A DNA stretch of 64,000 nt from Citrobacter sp. R56. GTDB taxonomy: Bacteria; Pseudomonadota; Gammaproteobacteria; Enterobacterales; Enterobacteriaceae. This document shows positions 10,811 through 24,631 of the stretch, piece by piece. Made by a program: the position numbers and the translations under genes. The DNA is taken from assembly GCF_016811995.1 (NCBI RefSeq), contig NZ_CP069159.1, positions 2,914,001 through 2,978,000 of the forward strand, written 5' to 3'. The notes under the pieces were generated by a model. It saw only the letters and a list, made by a program, of their open reading frames with translations. It ran no database searches and had not been told where the DNA came from. Numbering within the stretch: position 1 is the stretch's first letter; each line of letters opens with the position of its first letter.

Positions 10811-11674
10811 TTAGCTCGCGACCGCCATACCGACTGTCATGTGCAAGCCGTAGAACACGCCACGACCAATCAACTCCCCCACCAACAGCAGGATAAACGC
10901 GACCGACAGCAGCGGTACTGCGGGTTGATATCCTTTGAGCTGCGGCAGGATCCAGCAGCATAACGCCACAGCCAGCAGCACAATACGCCAGGCCATTAAT
11001 GAACCGTAATCCGGCACCAGCGCAGATGCTTGCTGAATTGAGCTATGGATCGTCGCCAGTTCAGCGCCCTGCATCACGGACATCATGGCACTGACAACCA
11101 GCGCCAGTACAGAAATCACCGGTAACAACCGCATTGCCCATCCATCCACACCCGCCAGGCGCAGCAGTAGATAGCCCAATAACGGACCGCCCATTAACAG
11201 CGTCAGGAAGAAGCCTACCGGAGTCCACACACTGTACCAGGTCGGTACGGTGTCGATGGTGTTATACACACGCACCATCATCCAGACAAAGACAACGCCC
11301 AGTACCATCGTCGCAACCAGCCACAGATTACGCAGCGCGGGAGAGAGTTTCCTGAGCATAGCCAGCAACCAGCCGATCCCGCCAATGGCAAAGAAGAGAG
11401 AGCCACTGGCAATTTCATTACTGAGCGCTGAAGATCCCACACGATTAAGCGAGTTAAAGGCGCGCATCGGTGAGCCCAGATGGAGCATAGAGGCAATAAA
11501 ACCGATCCCCATCAGCACCCACAGGCCAAACATGCAGGCAATGACCCGCTGCTGAGATTCAGCACGCAGATCCCCTTTCATCAGCGCTAATGCCATTACG
11601 ATAAAACCGCCAGCCACACATTGTCCGAAGACCGTGAAGATCATTAGCGGCCATTCATGCCATCCACTTCCCAT
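10811..11674 (-). CDS. dmsC: DMSO reductase membrane anchor DmsC
   Basis: A 287-residue integral membrane subunit that anchors DmsAB and oxidises menaquinol. About eight hydrophobic segments are visible. The start at 11674 (MGSGWHEWPL, preceded by AAGGAGGTGTAAG) gives the exact E. coli length; a longer in-frame extension to 11914 would lie within dmsB and is rejected. It begins 1 nt after the dmsB stop, which suggests translational coupling. Last gene of dmsABC. Confidence 0.97.
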   Translation of the reverse strand: MGSGWHEWPLMIFTVFGQCVAGGFIVMALALMKGDLRAESQQRVIACMFGLWVLMGIGFIASMLHLGSPMRAFNSLNRVGSSALSNEIASGSLFFAIGGIGWLLAMLRKLSPALRNLWLVATMVLGVVFVWMMVRVYNTIDTVPTWYSVWTPVGFFLTLLMGGPLLGYLLLRLAGVDGWAMRLLPVISVLALVVSAMMSVMQGAELATIHSSIQQASALVPDYGSLMAWRIVLLAVALCCWILPQLKGYQPAVPLLSVAFILLLVGELIGRGVFYGLHMTVGMAVAS

Positions 11675-11675
11675 C

Positions 11676-12293
11676 TTACACCTCCTTCGGATTTGCCAGA
11701 TAACCGGTGGTATCTCCGGTCGGACGGCTATTGGCGTTAGGTTTGATAACAATGCATGGCTTCGTGAAATGCGCGCCCGGTAACGGTGCGACTGCGGCCA
11801 GTTCGCCATGTTTTTTACGCAACTCGTCAATCGGGCCGAAGTCCAGCGCGCGCAGCGGGCAGGATTCCACGCAGATCGGTTTTTTACCGTCGGCGACACG
11901 GTCATGACAACCATCGCACTTGGTCATGTGGCCTTTGGCAGCATTGTATTGCGGTGCGCCGTATGGGCAGGCCATATGGCAATAGCGGCAACCGATGCAG
12001 ACATCTTCGTCCACCACCACAAAACCGTCTTCACGTTTATGCATCGCACCGCTTGGGCAGACCTTGGTACAGGCCGGATCTTCACAATGGTTGCAGGCGA
12101 TGGAGAGATAATAGGCAAAGACATTCTGATGCCATACACCGTTATCCTCCTGCCAGTCGCCGCCGGCATACTCGTAAATACGACGGAAACTGACGTCCGG
12201 GGTTAAATCTTTGTAGTCTTTGCAGGCCAGTTCGCAGGTTTTGCAACCGGTGCAACGGCTGGAATCAATAAAAAATCCATACTGGGTTGTCAT
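11676..12293 (-). CDS. dmsB: DMSO reductase iron-sulfur subunit DmsB
   Basis: A 205-residue electron-transfer subunit carrying four [4Fe-4S] clusters. Sixteen cysteines fall in four groups: CTGCKTCELAC near residue 14, CNHCEDPACTKVC near 67, CIGCRYCHMAC near 99, and CDGC with CVESC near 126-145. It passes electrons from DmsC to the molybdenum subunit DmsA. It has no signal peptide of its own and would be exported with DmsA. It is 10 nt downstream of dmsA. Confidence 0.97.
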   Translation of the reverse strand: MTTQYGFFIDSSRCTGCKTCELACKDYKDLTPDVSFRRIYEYAGGDWQEDNGVWHQNVFAYYLSIACNHCEDPACTKVCPSGAMHKREDGFVVVDEDVCIGCRYCHMACPYGAPQYNAAKGHMTKCDGCHDRVADGKKPICVESCPLRALDFGPIDELRKKHGELAAVAPLPGAHFTKPCIVIKPNANSRPTGDTTGYLANPKEV

Positions 12294-12303
12294 CGGTTAC
12301 TCC

Positions 12304-14748
12304 TTAGACCTTTTCAACCTGAACGAGGTTGGTATGTGACGGATTCCCCTTCGCAAGAGGCGACGGACGCTGCGTTGTCAGAACGTTAATACACCCGCCC
12401 TGATCCACGCGTTTTGCATCCGGGTCATACCAGGCCCCTTCACCCAGGGCGACAACGCCTGGCATCATACGCGGCGTGACTTTGGCTTCGATATGAAGCT
12501 CACCACGGCCATTGAAGATACGTACCTTGTCTCCGTTTTTGATGCCACGTTTTTGCGCATCCATCGGGTTAATCCACATTTCCTGACGGCAGGACGCTTT
12601 CAGCACATCCACGTTGCCGTAAGTTGAGTGCACGCGAGACTTGTAGTGGAAGCCCGTCAACTGCAGCGGATAGTCTTTGGTCAACGGATCGTTGTAGCTT
12701 TCAAAACCCGGCGCATAGATCGGCAGCGGATCGATCACATCACCTTCAGGCAATTCCCAGCTCGCAGCAATCTCTGCCAGCGCCTGCGAGTAGATCTCGA
12801 TTTTACCGGACGGAGTCGTGAGCGGATTAGCCTGTGGGTCTTCACGGAACGCTTTGTACGCCACGTGATGTCCTTGAGGATCGCGCTGTTTAAAGATCCC
12901 TTGTTTGCGGAACTCTTCAAATGACGGAAGTTCCGGCATGGCTTTGCGCGACTGCTCGTACAAATAGCGCATCCACCCTTCCTGGGTACGCCCTTCTGTA
13001 AACTGTTGCTCTACCCCCAGACGTTTTGCCAGCTCGCTGGTCATCTGGTAGATCGTCTTACATTCAAAACGGGGCTTGATGGCCTCATCGGTGAAAATCA
13101 CATACGACATATTCCCGCAGGAGGCATCCAGCGCAAAGTCCATCTGTTCAGATGCCGTGCAGTCAGGCAGCAAAATATCGGCATATTTCGCTGAAGAGGT
13201 CATATGGCAGTCGATGACGACAATCATTTCGCACTTCTTGTCATCCTGGAGAATTTCATGCGTGCGGTTGATTTCCGAGTGCTGGTTGATCAGACAGTTG
13301 CCCGCGTAGTTCCAGATCATTTTGATCGGCACATCAAGCTTGTCTTTACCGCGCACGCCATCGCGCAGCGCGGTCATTTCCGGACCGCGTTCAATCGCAT
13401 CCGTCCACATGAACATCGAAATACTGGTTTCTACCGGGTTTTCCAGCGTCGGCATACGTTCAAACGGAATGCTATAAGAACCTTCGCGCGCCCCGCTGTT
13501 ACCGCCGTTAATACCAACGTTGCCGGTCAGTATCGCCAGCATGGAAATGGCACGCGTCGCAATTTCACCATTCGCATGGCGCTGCGGCCCCCACCCTTGC
13601 GAAATGTAGGCCGGTTTAGCACTGCCGATTTCACGGGCCAGTTTCACAATTCTTTCAGCCGGAATACCGGTAATTTGCGCTGCCCATTCAGGCGTTTTCG
13701 CTATACCGTCTTTACCTTGCCCCAGAATATAAGCCTTATAGTGGCCATTTTTCGGCGCACTGGCAGGTAAGGTTTTTTCGTCGTAACCCACACAATATTT
13801 GTCGAGGAACGGCTGATCGACCATGTCTTCGGTAATCAGTACGTACGCCAGCGCATTAACCAGCGCCGCGTCGGTACCCGGACGAATTGGGATCCATTCA
13901 TCCTCTCGCCCTGCCCCCGTATCGGTGTAGCGCGGGTCGACGATTATCATTCGTGCATTTGATTTCTGACGCGCCTGTTCGAGGTAATACGTTACCCCGC
14001 CCCCGCTCATGCGGGTTTCGCCAGGGTTATTGCCAAACAGTACGACCAGCTTACTGTTCTCAATATCAGAAGGGCTGTTGCCATCCGCCCAGCCGCCGTA
14101 GGTGTAATTCAGTCCGGCCGCAATTTGCGCAGAAGAATAATCCCCATAATGGTTCAGATACCCACCGCAGCAGTTCATCAGACGCGCCACCAGCGTTTTG
14201 CCTGGCGGCCATGAACGCGTCATCGTACCGCCGAGCGTACCGGTGCCGTAGTTCAGGTAGATAGACTCGTTGCCATAGTCTTTGATCAAACGTTGCATAT
14301 TGGTCGCGATGATCTCGTAGGCTTCATCCCAGCTAATACGCTCGAATTTGCCTTCTCCGCGCTTGCCTACACGTTTCATCGGATATTTCAGGCGGTCGGG
14401 ATTGTAGACACGTCGACGCATAGAGCGTCCACGCAGGCAGGCACGTACCTGATGCAATCCTTCGTAATCATCATCACCGGTATTATCGGTTTCAACGTAC
14501 TTGATTTCCCCATCCACCACATGCATACGCAGTGGACAGCGGCTACCACAGTTTACCGTACATGCGCTCCAGACAATTTTTTCGCTGGACTGAGCCGGGC
14601 TGATTGCTTCAGCGGCATTCGCGATTCGGGTAAATGGCAGGGTGAACGCGCTACTGGCTATTGCCAGTCCGCCTATCGCCGTCGTTTTTACCAAACCGCG
14701 ACGACTCACCTCAGTTGCCAGTACGGCATCGGGGATCTTAGTTTTCAT
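12304..14748 (-). CDS. dmsA: DMSO reductase catalytic subunit DmsA
   Basis: An 814-residue molybdopterin oxidoreductase that reduces dimethyl sulfoxide and amine N-oxides in anaerobic respiration. A twin-arginine signal is visible (SRRGLVKTTAIGG from about residue 15), followed by the N-terminal cysteine group CTVNCGSRC with CLRG further on, which holds the FS0 cluster. The body contains the expected bis-MGD-binding segments, and the C-terminal domain ends LVQVEKV as in E. coli. It is the first gene of dmsABC, with an FNR box upstream. Confidence 0.98.
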   Translation of the reverse strand: MKTKIPDAVLATEVSRRGLVKTTAIGGLAIASSAFTLPFTRIANAAEAISPAQSSEKIVWSACTVNCGSRCPLRMHVVDGEIKYVETDNTGDDDYEGLHQVRACLRGRSMRRRVYNPDRLKYPMKRVGKRGEGKFERISWDEAYEIIATNMQRLIKDYGNESIYLNYGTGTLGGTMTRSWPPGKTLVARLMNCCGGYLNHYGDYSSAQIAAGLNYTYGGWADGNSPSDIENSKLVVLFGNNPGETRMSGGGVTYYLEQARQKSNARMIIVDPRYTDTGAGREDEWIPIRPGTDAALVNALAYVLITEDMVDQPFLDKYCVGYDEKTLPASAPKNGHYKAYILGQGKDGIAKTPEWAAQITGIPAERIVKLAREIGSAKPAYISQGWGPQRHANGEIATRAISMLAILTGNVGINGGNSGAREGSYSIPFERMPTLENPVETSISMFMWTDAIERGPEMTALRDGVRGKDKLDVPIKMIWNYAGNCLINQHSEINRTHEILQDDKKCEMIVVIDCHMTSSAKYADILLPDCTASEQMDFALDASCGNMSYVIFTDEAIKPRFECKTIYQMTSELAKRLGVEQQFTEGRTQEGWMRYLYEQSRKAMPELPSFEEFRKQGIFKQRDPQGHHVAYKAFREDPQANPLTTPSGKIEIYSQALAEIAASWELPEGDVIDPLPIYAPGFESYNDPLTKDYPLQLTGFHYKSRVHSTYGNVDVLKASCRQEMWINPMDAQKRGIKNGDKVRIFNGRGELHIEAKVTPRMMPGVVALGEGAWYDPDAKRVDQGGCINVLTTQRPSPLAKGNPSHTNLVQVEKV

Positions 14749-14889
14749 AATGGCTCACTCTGCTGCTCACATAACAAAGGCAAAACTTCGTTGTGTAGTT
14801 ATTTATATATCGACATCATCGCTATATAGTTTTGTATATAATGAGTGTGATGAAATTCAGCGAAATCTGCTGAGTTTCATACGAAGCCA

Positions 14890-14930
14890 GTATTACCTCT
14901 AAGGGGGTATGGATTATTGTTCGGTATCAA
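14890..14930 (-). promoter_or_regulatory. dmsA promoter with FNR box
   Basis: On the minus strand, TTGATACCGAACAA (14917-14930) matches the FNR consensus and looks like the E. coli dmsA site. A TAATAC -10 element at 14890-14895 is centred 31 bp from the box, the geometry of a class II FNR promoter, placing the transcript start near 14882. This predicts anaerobic induction. Confidence 0.85.
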
Positions 14931-14937
14931 ACGGACA

Positions 14938-14966
14938 TAAAAAAAGCGCCCTGAGGCGCTTTTTTA
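14938..14966 (-). terminator. Terminator after serS
   Basis: Stem AAGCGCC / GGCGCTT (inner arms AGCGCC 14945-14950 and GGCGCT 14955-14960) with a CTGA loop, flanked by A-rich and T6 runs, so it can act in both directions. It lies between serS and the dmsA promoter. Confidence 0.88.
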
Positions 14967-14983
14967 ACTCAAAGAAAGCAGTA

Positions 14984-16333
<1,350 letters not shown>

Positions 16334-16367
16334 AAGATACATTGCCAACATTACCGCAACGCCTGCG

Positions 16368-17711
16368 CTAGCGGTAGCGTTTTGTGCGGCTATTTTGATC
16401 CTGTTCAGCGAGCCAGGCGAGCTTTTCGCCAATCTTACCTTCAAGACCCCGTTTAGTCGGATGGTAATAGCGCGTTTGTGCCATTTCAGCCGGGAAATAC
16501 TCTTCACCTGCGGCGTACGCGTTGGGCTCATCATGGGCATAGCGATACTCCTGCCCATACCCCATTTCTTTCATCAGTTTAGTCGGTGCATTACGCAGGT
16601 GAACCGGCACGTCGTAATCCGGGCGTTCACGTGCATCGGCCATCGCGGCTTTGAAAGCGGTATAAACAGCATTACTTTTTGGCGCACAGGCCAGGTAAAC
16701 AATCGCCTGCGCAATCGCACGTTCGCCTTCTGCCGGGCCAACGCGGGTGAAACAGTCCCATGCGGAGATCGCGACCTGCATGGCGCGTGGGTCGGCATTA
16801 CCCACATCTTCAGACGCAATAGCCAGAAGACGACGCGCCACGTACAGCGGATCGCCACCGGCGGTAATGATCCGGGCGTACCAGTAGAGCGCCGCATCCG
16901 GGGCGCTGCCGCGAACGGATTTATGCAATGCGGAGATGAGGTCGTAAAAGCGGTCACCTTTGTTATCAAAGCGCGCGCTGCGTTCCCCGGCAATCTCGGT
17001 CAGTAACGCGGGCTGAAGAACACGTTTTCCACTGGCATCGACTTCCGCCATGTCCGCCATCATTTCAAGCGTATTTAGCGCACGACGCGCATCGCCGTTA
17101 ACCAGTTCGGCTATTGCCCGGCGCGTTTCATCCGGCAGGACGATGTCCTGACCGCCATAACCACGGGCTTTGTCTTCCATCGCCTGGCTTAGCACCCGCT
17201 CAATATCGTCGGTGGTCAGCGATTTCAACAAATAGACGCGCGCTCGCGACAACAACGCGGAGTTCAGCTCAAAGGAAGGGTTTTCAGTTGTGGCGCCGAT
17301 AAAGGTGATGGTGCCGTCTTCAATATGCGGCAGAAACGCATCCTGCTGGCTTTTATTGAAGCGGTGAACTTCGTCGACAAACAGGATCGTGCGACGACCC
17401 GCGTTGCGGTTCTGGCGAGCACGTTCAATGGCTTCGCGGATCTCTTTCACGCCAGAAGTGACAGCCGAAATACGTTCGACATCCGCATTGGCATAACGGG
17501 CGATCACTTCGGCAAGGGTAGTTTTTCCCGTGCCAGGCGGCCCCCACAGGATCATAGAGTGCAGATGACCTGCCTCGATGGCGCGAGGTAATGGCTTACC
17601 CGCAGCCAGCAGATGCTGCTGACCAATATACTGCGCTAAATTTTCTGGCCGCATACGTGCGGCCAGTGGCTGAAAGGTATTATCAGAAAAATCGAGCGAC
17701 AGATTGCTCAC
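16368..17711 (-). CDS. rarA: Replication-associated AAA+ ATPase RarA
   Basis: A 447-residue member of the RarA/MgsA/WRNIP1 family that acts at stalled replication forks. Walker A is [12 protein letters not shown] near residue 55, and Walker B is [10 protein letters not shown]. The remainder fits the family's helical C-terminal tetramerisation domain. It starts 10 nt after the lolA stop, and ftsK, lolA and rarA are co-oriented as in E. coli. Confidence 0.97.
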   Translation of the reverse strand: MSNLSLDFSDNTFQPLAARMRPENLAQYIGQQHLLAAGKPLPRAIEAGHLHSMILWGPPGTGKTTLAEVIARYANADVERISAVTSGVKEIREAIERARQNRNAGRRTILFVDEVHRFNKSQQDAFLPHIEDGTITFIGATTENPSFELNSALLSRARVYLLKSLTTDDIERVLSQAMEDKARGYGGQDIVLPDETRRAIAELVNGDARRALNTLEMMADMAEVDASGKRVLQPALLTEIAGERSARFDNKGDRFYDLISALHKSVRGSAPDAALYWYARIITAGGDPLYVARRLLAIASEDVGNADPRAMQVAISAWDCFTRVGPAEGERAIAQAIVYLACAPKSNAVYTAFKAAMADARERPDYDVPVHLRNAPTKLMKEMGYGQEYRYAHDEPNAYAAGEEYFPAEMAQTRYYHPTKRGLEGKIGEKLAWLAEQDQNSRTKRYR

Positions 17712-17721
17712 TCACAGGCCT

Positions 17722-18333
17722 CTACTTACGTTGATCGTCTACCGTTACGCCTTGCGGTGGGGTAAAGGTAAATTTCGATGCTTCTACAGCACCATTCTGC
17801 TGAGCCTTCAGCTGATAGTTGCTGCGCTGACCATCTTGCTCTACCGCACTGAATTGATGAATGGTGCCGTCACGCCCAACATTGATGGTGAACTGCTTCA
17901 GGTTACCGTTGCTGGTTTTCGGCGTCAGGACGAAGTCATCACCGTTTTGCTTAATGTTGTATTGCTGCCAGTCGCTGGACTGGTTGCGGGCAATCAGCAT
18001 AAACGGCGTATTGCCGGTCGCATCCTTCAACCAGGTCGCCGTTGCCTGCTCGACAAAGGGGTTAAAGAACCACAGCGTTTTACCATCAGACACCAGAATG
18101 CTCTCGTCAGGCTGCGTCATATGCCAGTTAAACAGATTTGGGCGCTTAACCCATAAATCCCCCTGGCCTTCCTGAACCGCTGCACCGCTACCGTCGGTCA
18201 CTTTCTGAGTGAAACTGGCGTGGAAGCTGCTGACTTTATCCAGACGACTTTTCAGATCGCTGGCGGCATCGGCCCATACGCTGCTCACGACAAAGCTTGA
18301 GAGTAATGCACAGGTGATTGCGATTTTTTTCAT
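17722..18333 (-). CDS. lolA: Outer-membrane lipoprotein carrier LolA
   Basis: A 203-residue periplasmic chaperone that carries lipoproteins from the LolCDE transporter to LolB at the outer membrane. A Sec signal peptide ([20 protein letters not shown], cut after Ala21) is followed by the LolA beta-barrel-like domain. Same length as E. coli LolA. It lies between ftsK and rarA. Confidence 0.97.
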   Translation of the reverse strand: MKKIAITCALLSSFVVSSVWADAASDLKSRLDKVSSFHASFTQKVTDGSGAAVQEGQGDLWVKRPNLFNWHMTQPDESILVSDGKTLWFFNPFVEQATATWLKDATGNTPFMLIARNQSSDWQQYNIKQNGDDFVLTPKTSNGNLKQFTINVGRDGTIHQFSAVEQDGQRSNYQLKAQQNGAVEASKFTFTPPQGVTVDDQRK

Positions 18334-18455
18334 TGTTATTCCTCAAAATACGTCACTCCCGATGGGGAGATTCCTCTGCTATCCATTCCAGGCCAAAAAT
18401 CAGCATGAGGAAAGAAGAAAATACTGAATTCTTATTTATTTACCGATCTTTGCAA

Positions 18456-21400
18456 TCAATCAAAGGGAGGCGGAGCCAACACTTCACGATTGCCGTTATG
18501 ACCTTGTTCGCTGACAATCCCCTGCGCCTCCATCTGCTCGATGATGCGCGCCGCACGGTTATAGCCAATGCGGAACTGGCGCTGTACGCCGGAGATCGAC
18601 GCTTTACGTTTTTGGGTCACAAAGTTCACGGCCTGATCGAATAAGGGATCCAACTCTTCGCCACCGTCTAAGCCGCCAGCGCCGCCTTCACTTTCGCTAT
18701 CGGAGGTAATGCCGTCGACGTACTGCGGACGACCGCGCGCTTTCCAGTCCTGCACGACAGCGTGAACTTCTTCATCGCGAACGAACGCGCCGTGAACACG
18801 TACAGGCGTGCTGGAGTTCGGAGCTGAGTAGAGCATATCCCCCATCCCGAGCAGCGATTCCGCGCCGCCCTGGTCGAGAATGGTACGGGAGTCGATCTTG
18901 CTCGACACCGTAAACGCGATACGCGTTGGGATGTTCGCTTTAATCAGGCCGGTAATAACATCAACCGACGGACGCTGCGTAGCCAGCACCAGGTGGATAC
19001 CCGCCGCACGCGCTTTCTGCGCCAGTCGTGCGATCAGCTCTTCCACTTTTTTGCCGACGGTCATCATCAGGTCAGCAAATTCATCCACCAGCACAACGAT
19101 ATACGGCAGTTTTTCCAACACCGGATGCGTGGCATCCATGCTGTCGCCCGGTTTCCAGTACGGGTCCGGAATCGGACGGCCCATGCGTTTCGCTTCGGCA
19201 ATCTTCTCGTTGTAACCCGCCAGGTTACGCACACCCAACGCAGACATCAGCTTATAGCGGCGTTCCATCTCGTTGACGCTCCAGCGCAGAGCGTTGGCGG
19301 CATCTTTCATGTCGGTAACCACTTCCGTTAACAGATGCGGTATACCTTCATAAACCGAGAGCTCCAGCATTTTCGGGTCGATCATGATAAAACGAACGTC
19401 TTCAGGCTGTGCTTTGTAGAGCATGCTGAGGATCATGGCGTTCACACCGACCGATTTACCGGAACCGGTAGTACCAGCCACCAGAAGGTGTGGCATTTTC
19501 GCCAGGTCAGCCACCACGGGATCACCGGCGATGTCTTTACCCAACACCACAGAGAGTGGCGACGGGTTATCACGGAAGCGCGCGCAGTCGAGCACTTCAC
19601 GCAGATAAACGGTCTGGCGTTTTTTGTTCGGCAATTCCAGACCTACGTAAGGTTTACCTGGAATCACTTCCACTACGCGCACCGCGACGGTAGACAGCGA
19701 GCGGGCCAAATCGCGCGACAGATTGGAAATACGTGCCGCTTTCACGCCCGGAGCCAGGTTCAGTTCGAAGCGGGTGATTACCGGACCCGGTGAGTAGTTC
19801 ACAACATCCGCTTTAATGCGGAAATCCGCCAGTCGAGCTTCGACCAGGCGTGCCATTTGCTCAAGCGCAAAGGTATCCACTGGCTCAATTTCCGTTGGCG
19901 GCGGCGTCAGCAAATCTAACGACGGCAGCGGCGTGGTCGGTTTAAGCGCCGGGCGACCGTCACCGTTACGCATCAGCAGCGGATGAATCAGGCTTTCTTT
20001 TGGCTGCGCAACAGGCTGTTGTGGCTGCTGGTACTGCGGCGGCTGCGCAACAGGCTGCTGTGGCTGCTGATACTGCGGCGGTTGAACAACAGGCTGATGT
20101 GGCTGTTGATACTGCGGCGGTTGAACAACAGGCTGATGTGGCTGTTGATACTGGGGCGGTTGTGCAACAGGCTGCTGATATTGCGGTTGTTGAACAGACG
20201 CAGACTCCGGCATCACACCTGGCGTAAACAACGGCTCATGCGGGCCCTCATCCACCAATGTTTTCATCGGTGAGAACTCAAAATCATCCAGCGAGAATGG
20301 ATTCGTGCCTGAGGGTTGTTCGCCGGAATAACGTTGTTGCTGTGAAGAGGCAAACTGACGCGCCAGCTCGGCTTCAGCGCGGGCATCTTCGTCTTCCGGT
20401 TGAGAACCATCGTGCTGATATTCTTCGCCATAACGATGCTGCTGCGATTGTGCAAACTGGCGAGCCAGTTCATCTTGCTGCATCGCCTCGATTTCATCTT
20501 CAGAGTACTGCGTATCAGAATCGAGACGCTCCGCCTCACGCGCTTTCTCTTCCGCCATGCGTTGAGACGGTAATTTGATGCCATACGATGCCAGCTCACG
20601 GCGTGTTGGTACACGCACACGATTTGGTCGCGGTAACTGCGGTCCAATACCTTCTTTAACCTGCGGGCGTGGCGCGCCATCCCCCGCAAGACTAAATACT
20701 GGTGCTGCCGCAGCGGCTACCGCCCCTGCCGCCAACGTTGCGTCTTTCACGCCTGCCGCTAATGGTGCAGCTGCGACAATTGATTCTACTGGAGGAATAG
20801 CCGCCGTCACGGGTGAAGAATACTTCACCGGCTCAGGTTCGTTCACTGGCTCAGGAATTGGCTGATACCACGCCGCAAGTTGCTCACGCTCACGCGCACG
20901 CTTTTCTTCCACTTCTTCAAAATAGTAAAGCGGTGGGCGTGCAGGTTTAGATTCTTCAACCTCTGGCTCTGGCTCAACGGCAATGGGTTCCGGTTGATGA
21001 ACAGGCTCAGAGGAATGCACCGGCTCTTGTGGGTAAACCGGTTCAGGTTGCCAGCTTTGCTCCGCAACGGCTTCTTGTGGCTGCCATGGCGTTTGCGGTT
21101 GCGGCGCGACGGGCTGTTCGTAGCCAGGTTCCGCAACTGGTGGCGCATAATAGTGCGGCTCAGGTTCAACTGGCGCAGGTTGCTGCCAGGGTTCATGAGC
21201 AGGAACCTGTGGTTGACCATATTGCGACGGTTGCGGATACCCTTCCGGCGCTGGGGCAATAACGGTGTCGGTATATTCCGGCCCTGGTACAGATTGCCAT
21301 TGCATCTCAGGTGCAGCGGGTACAGGTTCGGCGCCGGGAATCGACGGTGTTTGCAGCGCGGGATCGGCAGGCGCAGCCCAGGCTTGCGTAGCCGCTGTCG

Positions 21401-22376
21401 CCACGGCGGCGGCAGCTACCGGTTCGGTGACCGAGTGACCATTGAGCAACGGATCATATTCATCATACTCAGGCTGAGTCGCACGATGCCCGGAGAAAAG
21501 CACGTCGTTAGGATCGGCAGGTACGCCACGCGCGCTGTATTCAATTTCCTCTTCATCATCCATGCGTTTGCCAGAAAACAGCGCCGCATCGGTATGACGA
21601 CCGCGTGGGTTGGTAAACTTCTCTGCCAGACGTTTGCGGCGCGCCAATGCGCCCCGGAGAATACGTGCGCGTCGGGACTCTCGTTTTACGCCGTCAGTTT
21701 CATCGGCAAACTCGTCATCATCTTCATACTCTTCATCATCGACCCACGTATCATCACGACGGGTACGATTACTGGCGAACGTCAGAAGATTGAGCAGCCA
21801 GCCGCCTAATTTTTCGGCAATACTGACCCATGACCACCCCGTAAACAGCGTCAGACCGGCGGCCCAGATGCACAATAACGCGATGGTTCCCCCACTGCTG
21901 TGCAGCAAAGGTTGAAGCGTCGTGCTTAGCAGACTGCCAATCACGCCGCCAGAGGCGAAATACCAGATGTCATCAGCATTAATGGCCGCAAGACCGCAGG
22001 AGGTCAGAATGAGCGCCAGAACGCCAATCACGCGCAACGACACGGCAAAATAATCGATATATTCGTCGCTGGCCTGATGTCGCCAGGCAAACCAGCATCC
22101 CCCCACCATAATGACCGGGATGGTGTAAGCCATTACGCCGAAAATGAAGAACAAGGTGTCAGCCAGCCAGGCTCCCGGCATGCCGCCCAGATTATGGATA
22201 GGTTCGTGCCATGCCGTCTGCGACCAACTGGGATCTGAGGGATTAAAACTCAGTAAGGCAGCCATCAACCAGACGGCAAAAAGGGCAATAAGGATCAGCA
22301 ACGCTTCCAGAAGTCGGCGCCCGCTGCTTAACTTTGTCAATGTGACTTCTTTGTCTTCAGTGTATTCCTGGCTCAA
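18456..22376 (-). CDS. ftsK: DNA translocase FtsK (TTG start)
   Basis: A 1306-residue cell-division DNA pump that coordinates septation with chromosome dimer resolution at dif. Membrane helices occupy about the first 190 residues. A long Pro/Gln/Glu-rich linker follows (about 190-800), then the RecA-like motor with Walker A GTTGSGKS and DEFADLMM, and the C-terminal gamma winged-helix domain that reads KOPS sites. The start is the TTG at 22376 ([10 protein letters not shown]), preceded by CTGGAGAG, in register with E. coli; an ATG at 22433 would add 19 unrelated residues. The linker contains a tandem repeat (see 20002-20190) and is about 20 residues shorter than in E. coli. Confidence 0.95.
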   Translation of the reverse strand: MSQEYTEDKEVTLTKLSSGRRLLEALLILIALFAVWLMAALLSFNPSDPSWSQTAWHEPIHNLGGMPGAWLADTLFFIFGVMAYTIPVIMVGGCWFAWRHQASDEYIDYFAVSLRVIGVLALILTSCGLAAINADDIWYFASGGVIGSLLSTTLQPLLHSSGGTIALLCIWAAGLTLFTGWSWVSIAEKLGGWLLNLLTFASNRTRRDDTWVDDEEYEDDDEFADETDGVKRESRRARILRGALARRKRLAEKFTNPRGRHTDAALFSGKRMDDEEEIEYSARGVPADPNDVLFSGHRATQPEYDEYDPLLNGHSVTEPVAAAAVATAATQAWAAPADPALQTPSIPGAEPVPAAPEMQWQSVPGPEYTDTVIAPAPEGYPQPSQYGQPQVPAHEPWQQPAPVEPEPHYYAPPVAEPGYEQPVAPQPQTPWQPQEAVAEQSWQPEPVYPQEPVHSSEPVHQPEPIAVEPEPEVEESKPARPPLYYFEEVEEKRAREREQLAAWYQPIPEPVNEPEPVKYSSPVTAAIPPVESIVAAAPLAAGVKDATLAAGAVAAAAAPVFSLAGDGAPRPQVKEGIGPQLPRPNRVRVPTRRELASYGIKLPSQRMAEEKAREAERLDSDTQYSEDEIEAMQQDELARQFAQSQQHRYGEEYQHDGSQPEDEDARAEAELARQFASSQQQRYSGEQPSGTNPFSLDDFEFSPMKTLVDEGPHEPLFTPGVMPESASVQQPQYQQPVAQPPQYQQPHQPVVQPPQYQQPHQPVVQPPQYQQPQQPVAQPPQYQQPQQPVAQPKESLIHPLLMRNGDGRPALKPTTPLPSLDLLTPPPTEIEPVDTFALEQMARLVEARLADFRIKADVVNYSPGPVITRFELNLAPGVKAARISNLSRDLARSLSTVAVRVVEVIPGKPYVGLELPNKKRQTVYLREVLDCARFRDNPSPLSVVLGKDIAGDPVVADLAKMPHLLVAGTTGSGKSVGVNAMILSMLYKAQPEDVRFIMIDPKMLELSVYEGIPHLLTEVVTDMKDAANALRWSVNEMERRYKLMSALGVRNLAGYNEKIAEAKRMGRPIPDPYWKPGDSMDATHPVLEKLPYIVVLVDEFADLMMTVGKKVEELIARLAQKARAAGIHLVLATQRPSVDVITGLIKANIPTRIAFTVSSKIDSRTILDQGGAESLLGMGDMLYSAPNSSTPVRVHGAFVRDEEVHAVVQDWKARGRPQYVDGITSDSESEGGAGGLDGGEELDPLFDQAVNFVTQKRKASISGVQRQFRIGYNRAARIIEQMEAQGIVSEQGHNGNREVLAPPPFD
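20002..20190 (-). repeat. 39-bp tandem repeat in the ftsK linker
   Basis: Four near-identical 39-bp units (starting at 20002, 20041, 20080 and 20119) and a partial fifth encode the 13-residue repeat [13 protein letters not shown]. The unit keeps the frame. E. coli FtsK has a similar but not identical PQQ repeat in the linker, so copy number probably varies between strains. Confidence 0.85.
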
Positions 22377-22411
22377 AAAAGGCTCTCCAGGTTTCAGGCT
22401 TTTCCTGCCCG

Positions 22412-22453
22412 ATGCTAAAACGGACAACAGCACCGGGTTGCCCCGGCACTGTT
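22412..22453 (-). terminator. Hairpin after lrp
   Basis: On the minus strand a 12-bp stem (AACAGTGCCGGG / CCCGGTGCTGTT, two wobble pairs) closes on a GCAA tetraloop at 22438-22441. Only a short, interrupted T run follows (TCCGTTTT). It is probably the lrp terminator or a 3'-end stabilising hairpin just before ftsK. Confidence 0.55.
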
Positions 22454-22510
22454 GCTGTATGGATTAACAGGAGTGTAATCAAACTGCGTCGATTTTGCAC
22501 CTGTTCCGTG

Positions 22511-23005
22511 TTAGCGCGTCTTAATTACCAGACGATTGCTCTGTTTTACTTCTTCCATCACCACATAGGTACGTGTGTCATTCACGCCAGGCAGACGCAG
22601 CAGGGTTTCCCCCAGCAGCTTACGATAGGCAGACATATCCGGCACGCGTGTTTTCAACAGGTAGTCGAAGTCACCGGAAACTAAATGACACTCTTGAATT
22701 TCTTCAAGTTTTTGTACTGCGGTGTTAAATTGCTCAAACACATCCGGCGCACCACGATTCAGAGTAATCTCAACAAAAACCAGAAGTGATGCATCCAGAT
22801 AATGCGGGTTTAACAGTGCTGTATAGCCCTGAATAAATCCCTGTCTTTCCAGCCGACGAACACGCTCAAGGCAGGGTGTCGGTGAAAGTCCAACTCGTTT
22901 AGAAAGCTCGACGTTCGAAATACGGCCATCCTTTTGCAACTCATTAAGAATGTTGCGATCGATGCGGTCGAGATCTTTGCCAGGGCGCTTCTTGCTATCT
23001 ACCAT
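22511..23005 (-). CDS. lrp: Leucine-responsive regulatory protein Lrp
   Basis: A 164-residue global regulator of amino-acid metabolism and the feast/famine response. The N-terminal winged helix-turn-helix (RISNVELSKRVGLSP, about residues 28-45) is followed by the AsnC/RAM ligand-binding domain, which assembles octamers and hexadecamers. The sequence appears identical to E. coli Lrp as I recall it. It is divergent from trxB across a long regulatory region, as in E. coli, where lrp has a long leader and represses itself. Confidence 0.98.
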   Translation of the reverse strand: MVDSKKRPGKDLDRIDRNILNELQKDGRISNVELSKRVGLSPTPCLERVRRLERQGFIQGYTALLNPHYLDASLLVFVEITLNRGAPDVFEQFNTAVQKLEEIQECHLVSGDFDYLLKTRVPDMSAYRKLLGETLLRLPGVNDTRTYVVMEEVKQSNRLVIKTR

Positions 23006-24519
<1,514 letters not shown>

Positions 24520-24542
24520 GTTTACAAATCATCAACAAAAGT

Positions 24543-24576
24543 AAAAAAGGCGACTATAAGTCGCCTTTATTTTTGC
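24543..24576 (+). terminator. Terminator after trxB
   Basis: Perfect 9-bp stem AAGGCGACT (24547-24555) / AGTCGCCTT (24559-24567), followed by TATTTTTG. Confidence 0.9.
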
Positions 24577-24631
24577 CCCGTTGTAACATTGCCCTGCCTA
24601 AAATTCTGATAACTCACCTGCTAAGCGTGCA

